A DNA stretch of 9,140 nucleotides, taken from assembly GCA_020846515.1 (NCBI GenBank), contig JADLDX010000063.1, positions 1 to 9,140 of the forward strand. The letters run 5' to 3'. Of this stretch, positions 6,031 through 9,140 are shown piece by piece (positions within the stretch are counted from its first letter, which is position 1; each line of letters begins with the position of its first letter). Made by a program: the position numbers and the translations under genes. This stretch comes from Pirellulaceae bacterium. Its GTDB lineage: Bacteria; Planctomycetota; Planctomycetia; Pirellulales; Pirellulaceae. The notes below the pieces were generated by a model. It was not told the DNA's origin. It saw only the letters and a program-made list of their open reading frames with translations, and searched no databases.

Positions 6031-7233
6031 TCAGTCGCTCTCATCCAAGCGTTCGACGATGCGCCGCCCGATTTCAAGCGAGGCGGTGGCAGCTGGGCTG
6101 GGGGCGTTGCAAACATGCAAGATGCGTTCGCTCTTGAGCCATAAAAAGTCATCGACCATCGTTCCATCGGGGGCCACGGCTTGCGCACGTACGCCGGCGC
6201 GACAAGGATGCAGGTCTGACGAATGCAATTCCGGGATCAACCGACTGAGCGCTTTGACAAACGCGGCTTTGGATAATGAGCGATGAATTTCGCCGAGCCC
6301 CGTTCGCCAATACTTGGTAGCCAATTTGACAAAGCCACCGTAGGTCAGCGATTCAGTCAGGTCGCCCAGGCGAACATGGGACCATGAGTAACCCTCGCGG
6401 GCCAGTGCCAGGACAGCATTGGGTCCACATTCAACCGAGCCATCGATCATGCGCGTGAAGTGTACGCCCAAAAATGGAAAATTGGGATCGGGCACCGGGT
6501 AGATCAGATTGCGACAGAGCTGTCGTCGCTCAGGCTTCAGTTCGTAGTACTCACCGCGGAAAGGTACGATCTTGGCAAGTGGCTGCATGCCGCTCAATCG
6601 TACCAATCGGTCGCTGTACAATCCACCACAGGTGATGACTTGACCGGCTGTAATCGATAGTTGATCGGTCGTTATACGCACGTCGCTGGCACTGCTGTGA
6701 ATGCCACGCACTTCGCTGCTCACGAGCACCTCTTGTCCGGCGCCAGTCAGCTTTTCGGACAAGCGTCGGCAGACGGCCGGGTAGTCGACGATGCCGGACT
6801 CTGGCACATGAATGGCGGCCAGTCCAGCGGCATGAGGTTCCAGTTCGCGGATCTGCTGGCCGTCGATCTTAGCGCAGCGCACGCCGTTGGCTTGCCCGCG
6901 CTCGTAAATGGCATCCAGGCGTCCCACTTCTACTTCATCCAGGGCGACGATGATCTTGCCGCATAGGTCGTAAGGAATGTTTTCCTCGGCACAGAATTGT
7001 TCCATCAACTGCTTGCCGGCGCGACAAGTCGTCGCCTTCAGCGACCCGGGCTTGTAGTAAATGCCCGAATGCAGCACGCCTGAATTGCGCCCCGATTGGT
7101 GCTGGCCCACAGCTGATTCTTTTTCGAGCAGGCATAACCGCGCGTCGGGATAACGCTGGTTCAGTTGCCAGGCGGTCGCCAGTCCCACCAGACCGCCCCC
7201 AATGACAGCAAAGTCCACCACACGTTGACTCAT
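6031..7233 (-). CDS. lhgO: L-2-hydroxyglutarate dehydrogenase (FAD-dependent)
   Basis: The 400-residue product matches E. coli LhgO (422 residues) from end to end. It oxidises L-2-hydroxyglutarate to 2-oxoglutarate and passes electrons from FAD to the membrane quinone pool. Visible marks are the Rossmann motif VIGGGLVGLATAWQL (10-24), E37 for the FAD ribose, HQSGRNSGVLHSGIYYKPGS (45-64) as in the DAO/GlpD-like family, PFRGEYYEL, YPVPDPNFPFLGVHFTRMID, CGPNAVLA, the C-terminal AGVRAQAVAPDG and CNAPSPAATA. All are close to the E. coli protein as I recall it. ATG 7233 was chosen because AAGGA lies seven bases upstream and the fold begins at once; the longer frame starts at GTG 7281 with a low-complexity Ala/Glu leader. 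The role is repair of the L-2-hydroxyglutarate made by side reactions of malate dehydrogenase, or glutarate breakdown. There is no csiD or gab gene beside it, so repair is more likely. It is divergent from fliW. Confidence 0.95.
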   Translation of the reverse strand: MSQRVVDFAVIGGGLVGLATAWQLNQRYPDARLCLLEKESAVGQHQSGRNSGVLHSGIYYKPGSLKATTCRAGKQLMEQFCAEENIPYDLCGKIIVALDEVEVGRLDAIYERGQANGVRCAKIDGQQIRELEPHAAGLAAIHVPESGIVDYPAVCRRLSEKLTGAGQEVLVSSEVRGIHSSASDVRITTDQLSITAGQVITCGGLYSDRLVRLSGMQPLAKIVPFRGEYYELKPERRQLCRNLIYPVPDPNFPFLGVHFTRMIDGSVECGPNAVLALAREGYSWSHVRLGDLTESLTYGGFVKLATKYWRTGLGEIHRSLSKAAFVKALSRLIPELHSSDLHPCRAGVRAQAVAPDGTMVDDFLWLKSERILHVCNAPSPAATASLEIGRRIVERLDESD

Positions 7234-7240
7234 CGAGCTT

Positions 7241-7245
7241 TCCTT
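7241..7245 (-). promoter_or_regulatory. Ribosome binding site that fixes the lhgO start
   Basis: AAGGA on the minus strand with a seven-base spacer to ATG 7233. No comparable site precedes GTG 7281. Confidence 0.6.
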
Positions 7246-7289
7246 ATCCTCAGCCGCTTCTGCGGCACCTTTTGCTAGCACGTGAAAAT

Positions 7290-7295
7290 ATTCTA
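7290..7295 (-). promoter_or_regulatory. Weak candidate -10 (TAGAAT) for lhgO
   Basis: TAGAAT on the minus strand lies 57 bases before the lhgO ATG, in the only AT-rich patch of the lhgO-fliW divergent gap. No clear -35 was found. Confidence 0.2.
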
Positions 7296-7336
7296 TGCAA
7301 ACTCGTCGATCAGACTCGCGAAGCGCGGCAAACTGT

Positions 7337-7344
7337 GCCGATAA
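7337..7344 (+). promoter_or_regulatory. Exact FliA/sigma-28-type -10 octamer upstream of fliW
   Basis: GCCGATAA is the classical -10 of flagellar class 3 promoters. It lies 47 bases before the fliW ATG, in the gap shared with lhgO. The matching -35 (TAAAGTTT, 11 bases upstream, expected at 7318-7325) is absent: the bases there are GCGAAGCG. The site is therefore a half-match, and planctomycete sigma-28 preferences are not known to me. Confidence 0.3.
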
Positions 7345-7377
7345 ATCCGACAGTAGGGCTCATAAATGTGATGTGGG

Positions 7378-7384
7378 AAAGGGA
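7378..7384 (+). promoter_or_regulatory. Ribosome binding site that fixes the fliW start
   Basis: AAAGGGA lies seven bases before ATG 7392. This supports that start over in-frame upstream starts at 7272 and 7371, neither of which begins with family sequence. Confidence 0.55.
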
Positions 7385-7391
7385 TCCTTCG

Positions 7392-7841
7392 ATGATAGTC
7401 AATACGACACGATTCGGTCAGATCGAAGTTTCGCAAGAGCACGTGATCCTCTTTCCGCAAGGATTGATCGGCTTCGAGACTTGTCGACACTGGGTGATTC
7501 TGCCCGATGCTGCCAATCCGGATGTTGCCTGGTTGCAGTCGGTATCGCAAGGGCAGGTTGCCTTGCCAATTATGAGTCCGCGCAAACTAGAGATAGACTA
7601 TCGAGTCAACGTTTCGCGACGCCAACTGACGCCGATTTCCATGCACGCCTCGGATCGCGTGTTCATCATGACGGTCATCAGCAAGACTGGTCGTACGTTA
7701 ACGACCAACCTGCGCAGTCCGCTCGTGATCAACATGACTCGCCGTCTGGCCTGTCAGGTAGTGACCGATGATGCTCAGCCGTTGGCCTTACCGCTGACGA
7801 TTTCGACACCTGAGACGGCCACGGTACGCATGGCTGCTTAA
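7392..7841 (+). CDS. fliW: Flagellar assembly factor FliW
   Basis: The 149-residue product is typical in length for FliW. It opens with MIVNTTRFGQIEV, then the family hallmark FPQGLIGFE (21-29), FVLL-like HWVILPDA, LQSV followed by LPIMSPR (48-64), VFIMTVISK, and TTNLRSPLVINMTRRLACQV (104-123). All align in order with Bacillus FliW. FliW binds flagellin and also the regulator CsrA, releasing CsrA from or holding it on flagellin mRNA according to flagellin level. FliW and csrA are usually neighbours; here no csrA frame is present on either side. The next gene is convergent, and no other flagellar gene is in the window. It is the only plus-strand gene. A flagellar-type -10 octamer lies 47 bases ahead. 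A short hairpin follows the stop. Confidence 0.93.
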   Translation: MIVNTTRFGQIEVSQEHVILFPQGLIGFETCRHWVILPDAANPDVAWLQSVSQGQVALPIMSPRKLEIDYRVNVSRRQLTPISMHASDRVFIMTVISKTGRTLTTNLRSPLVINMTRRLACQVVTDDAQPLALPLTISTPETATVRMAA

Positions 7842-7859
7842 AGCCGGCAAAGCTGGTTT
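7841..7859 (+). terminator. Possible short hairpin terminator after fliW
   Basis: AAGCCGGC-AAA-GCTGGTTT begins at the last base of the fliW stop codon. It can form eight pairs, two of them G-T, with a three-base loop. Only three T residues follow, so intrinsic termination is uncertain. Confidence 0.3.
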
Positions 7860-7919
7860 GGGCAATTGGCAGAAGCGCTGAAGCGTGCAGTGCATGCGTC
7901 AATGTCACATCAATTGCCC
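7860..7919. repeat. 9-bp inverted repeat between convergent fliW and the acyltransferase
   Basis: GGGCAATTG (7860-7868) and CAATTGCCC (7911-7919) are perfect inverted arms 42 bases apart. The right arm is inside the last codons of the acyltransferase. The pair spans the whole gap between the two converging genes and could fold in transcripts from either side. No U-tract follows either arm. Confidence 0.4.
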
Positions 7920-8788
7920 CAGAGTTTTTCACTGTGTTCCAGGCTCAGCTTTTGGCCTCGCAAGCGAGCCAGTGCTTTGCGTCCAGCATCATAGATGCCC
8001 CAGGAGCCAGCCGCGCCGCTGAGCAGCACGGTGAAACGAGCGGTATCGCGCGCAATACTGGCGGCGGATAACTGCCGCTGCGCGTCTCGCAAGTGCTGCA
8101 TGAAGAGTTGGTTCCAATCTTCTTTACTCTGCGATTGCGGTTGATTCCAGTGCACCTCTACGGGCGTACCAAACCAGCATAAGCATTCTGGCAAACGTTC
8201 TTCCCAGAACGTGTACTCGATGGCGGCCGGTACAAACCACACACTGTGGCTGCCGTGGACTTCGTGCGTATTGGTATTGCCGATAGCGCTGGCCAGGTGC
8301 GCCATGCCTGGCAAAAACGGTTGGCTTAGCTGCCGTGAGTCGCAGAATTTGCCTTCGGGTGTCAACCAGAGTGAAGCGCGAGGTGACTGGGCTACGCGCA
8401 AACTGCGTTTGAGAAATTCAACGGCGCCGCGATGGGAACCCAGCGCGATGCCATAGAAGCCCATGCGTTTGAAGATGCGATAGCGATCCAAGGCGGCGGC
8501 ATCGATGGGTGCGTACATGCAGTGATTGGGCATCAATCGCGCACGCAAGTAGATGGCGATCATCGGATCCCACCACGAAGCATGATTGGCGTAGACGACC
8601 ATCGACGAGCCGCCTTGCGTGATGGCCGGCGATAGAGCTTGGTGGTTCGCGGCCACGACATGAAAATGCCGCCGCAGATACCGTGGCAGAAAATGCCGTT
8701 CAAAGCCATGCATTAACCAGCTATCAACCCGCGGTAATTCGGTGGCATTTATCAATTGATGGCGAGGATGAGACATGATGGCGTTCAT
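7910..8788 (-). CDS. PlsC-like lysophospholipid/glycerolipid acyltransferase
   Basis: The 292-residue product has the glycerolipid acyltransferase motifs in order. NHASWWD (68-74) is the NHx4D catalytic box with H69 and D74. GFYGIALGSHRGAVEFLKRS (110-129) matches the block II area, with GSHRG in place of the usual R. LTPEGKFCDSR (142-152) is the block III substrate loop around E145-G146. These enzymes pass an acyl chain from acyl-ACP or acyl-CoA to a lysophospholipid or other hydroxyl acceptor at the membrane. I see no strong transmembrane helix, so it may be peripheral. The start is 8788 or ATG 8776 (288 residues); neither has a good ribosome site. The frame can run back to 8935 but then enters the repeat cluster. 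A ten-codon frame ending in ATGA overlaps start 8788. It is longer than minimal PlsC (about 240), with an extra C-terminal helical part. The acceptor is unknown. Confidence 0.88.
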   Translation of the reverse strand: MNAIMSHPRHQLINATELPRVDSWLMHGFERHFLPRYLRRHFHVVAANHQALSPAITQGGSSMVVYANHASWWDPMIAIYLRARLMPNHCMYAPIDAAALDRYRIFKRMGFYGIALGSHRGAVEFLKRSLRVAQSPRASLWLTPEGKFCDSRQLSQPFLPGMAHLASAIGNTNTHEVHGSHSVWFVPAAIEYTFWEERLPECLCWFGTPVEVHWNQPQSQSKEDWNQLFMQHLRDAQRQLSAASIARDTARFTVLLSGAAGSWGIYDAGRKALARLRGQKLSLEHSEKLWGN

Positions 8789-8817
8789 GAAAGTATTGGG
8801 GCAACCGCCATCATCAT
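8785..8817 (-). other. Ten-codon leader frame overlapping the acyltransferase start
   Basis: On the minus strand ATG 8817 begins MMMAVAPILS and stops at TGA 8785-8787, sharing ATGA with the acyltransferase start at 8788. It has three successive ATG codons and a GGAA about 11 bases ahead. It could couple translation to an acyltransferase start that lacks its own ribosome site, or it may be chance. No protein family is implied. Confidence 0.25.
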
Positions 8818-8844
8818 ACTCGATCAATTTCCGCGTGCGCGTTC

Positions 8845-8866
8845 CAATCGGGAGCCACCCCGATCG
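8845..8866 (-). other. Hairpin ahead of the acyltransferase leader
   Basis: CAATCGGG (8845-8852) and CCCGATCG (8859-8866) form eight pairs (one G-T on the minus strand) around a six-base loop. It sits 28 bases before the leader ATG. No U-tract follows, so it is not a clear terminator or attenuator. Confidence 0.3.
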
Positions 8867-8871
8867 GGCTA

Positions 8872-8925
8872 AACCGAACGCTAGCGCATACCGGCTGATT
8901 AGCCGCCGGGCGCTAGCCCACGGTT
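8872..8925. repeat. Inverted repeat A of the GCTAGCGC family
   Basis: Two half-units face each other around GATT. AACCG...GCTAGCGC...CGGCT is on the left and AGCCG...GCGCTAGC...CGGTT is on the right. Outer ends, the GCTAGCGC core and the inner CGGCT/AGCCG pairs match; the stretches between have diverged. Confidence 0.75.
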
Positions 8926-8937
8926 TTCCGCCCAATG

Positions 8938-8990
8938 AACCGGACGCTCGCGCATGCGGCTGATTAGCCGGTACGCGCTAGCGTCCGGTT
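8938..8990. repeat. Inverted repeat B of the GCTAGCGC family
   Basis: AACCGGACGCT on the left pairs perfectly with AGCGTCCGGTT on the right. The inner CGGCT-GATT-AGCCG is also perfect. The left arm is one base shorter and has diverged only around GCGCATG. It is the best-kept member of the cluster. Confidence 0.8.
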
Positions 8991-9004
8991 TTCGGCCATT
9001 TTGA

Positions 9005-9070
9005 ATTAGCCGCTGGGCGTTAGCCCCGGTTTTTTCAGCGAAAACCGTGGCTAACTCCAGTACGGCTAAT
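9005..9070. repeat. Long inverted repeat C of the same family, halves in reversed order
   Basis: ATTAGCCG (9005-9012) pairs with CGGCTAAT (9063-9070). Inside, GTTAGCCCCGGTTTT pairs with AAAACCGTGGCTAAC at 14 of 15 positions around a short loop. Compared with A and B, the half-units here point the other way (AGCCG outside, GGTTTT inside). Confidence 0.75.
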
Positions 9071-9140
9071 GTCTAAGAAATAGCAGCGAAGCACTGTGAA
9101 TTCGATTCAAAGTGGCCGCGGGAAAAAACGTCCAACCAGC

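Larger units (their letters stand above)
8867..9140. other. Gene-free right end made mostly of inverted repeats
   Basis: Beyond the acyltransferase leader the window holds repeats A, B and C in six half-units. After them comes a 70-base tail (9071-9140) in which I see no gene, RNA or terminator. Confidence 0.6.

Noticed and set aside
7318..7325. Sigma-28 -35 element paired with GCCGATAA
   Set aside because: The bases at the expected place are GCGAAGCG, not close to TAAAGTTT.
7272..7391. Longer N-terminus for FliW
   Set aside because: FliW proteins begin with the MIVNTTRFG strand, and AAAGGGA is placed correctly for 7392.
7842..7910. csrA directly after fliW
   Set aside because: The gap is too short (68 bases), and the following gene is on the other strand.
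8789..8935. Upstream extension of the acyltransferase
   Set aside because: It would be encoded partly by the inverted repeats and has no acyltransferase character; the frame is open by chance.
8867..9140. Insertion sequence or integrated element end
   Set aside because: No transposase frame, no target-site duplication and no pair of matching terminal repeats around a gene; the palindromes are short composite repeats.
1..9140. tRNA, rRNA or riboswitch genes
   Set aside because: No cloverleaf with a TTCGA-type arm or known riboswitch core was recognised by eye; a covariance-model scan was not possible here.

Overview
The window most likely comes from a planctomycete, probably of the Pirellulaceae type. 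The grounds are mid-to-high GC, long intergenic stretches filled with GC-rich inverted-repeat families built around GCTAGCGC and ACGGCGCGAGCCGT, and a large exported YncE-propeller/phosphoesterase fusion. This assignment is from memory of such genomes and no search was run.

Layout: from the left edge to about 2.8 kb a minus-strand cluster reads right to left. It holds an exported rhodanese-fold protein, a fold-type II PLP serine/threonine dehydratase, a RidA enamine/imine deaminase and an exported YtcJ-like amidohydrolase. The last two overlap by four bases (ATGA). The amidohydrolase frame is broken by one in-frame TAG at 88-90, after which recognisable family sequence continues to the window edge. 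From 2.8 to 3.17 kb is a gene-free repeat region: four tandem 36-bp units, one inverted outlier and one copy of a second repeat family. From 3.17 to 5.86 kb is an 898-residue exported protein (seven propeller strands, then a PF04185-like phosphoesterase). From 6.03 to 7.23 kb is lhgO (L-2-hydroxyglutarate dehydrogenase), divergent from fliW (7.39-7.84 kb), the only plus-strand gene. fliW converges on a PlsC-like acyltransferase (7.91-8.79 kb). The last 270 bases hold a second, larger cluster of the inverted-repeat family and no gene.

How the genes fit together: the dehydratase and RidA form a clear functional pair, because the dehydratase releases reactive 2-aminoacrylate or 2-aminocrotonate and RidA hydrolyses it. 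LhgO is also a metabolite-repair type enzyme, but it sits in a separate transcription unit. fliW is isolated from any flagellar gene and from csrA. Nothing here is a defence, mobile or CRISPR system. The most unusual items are the amber codon in the amidohydrolase, the repeat array whose only loop substitution keeps a GNRA tetraloop, and the exact GCCGATAA flagellar-type -10 octamer ahead of fliW.
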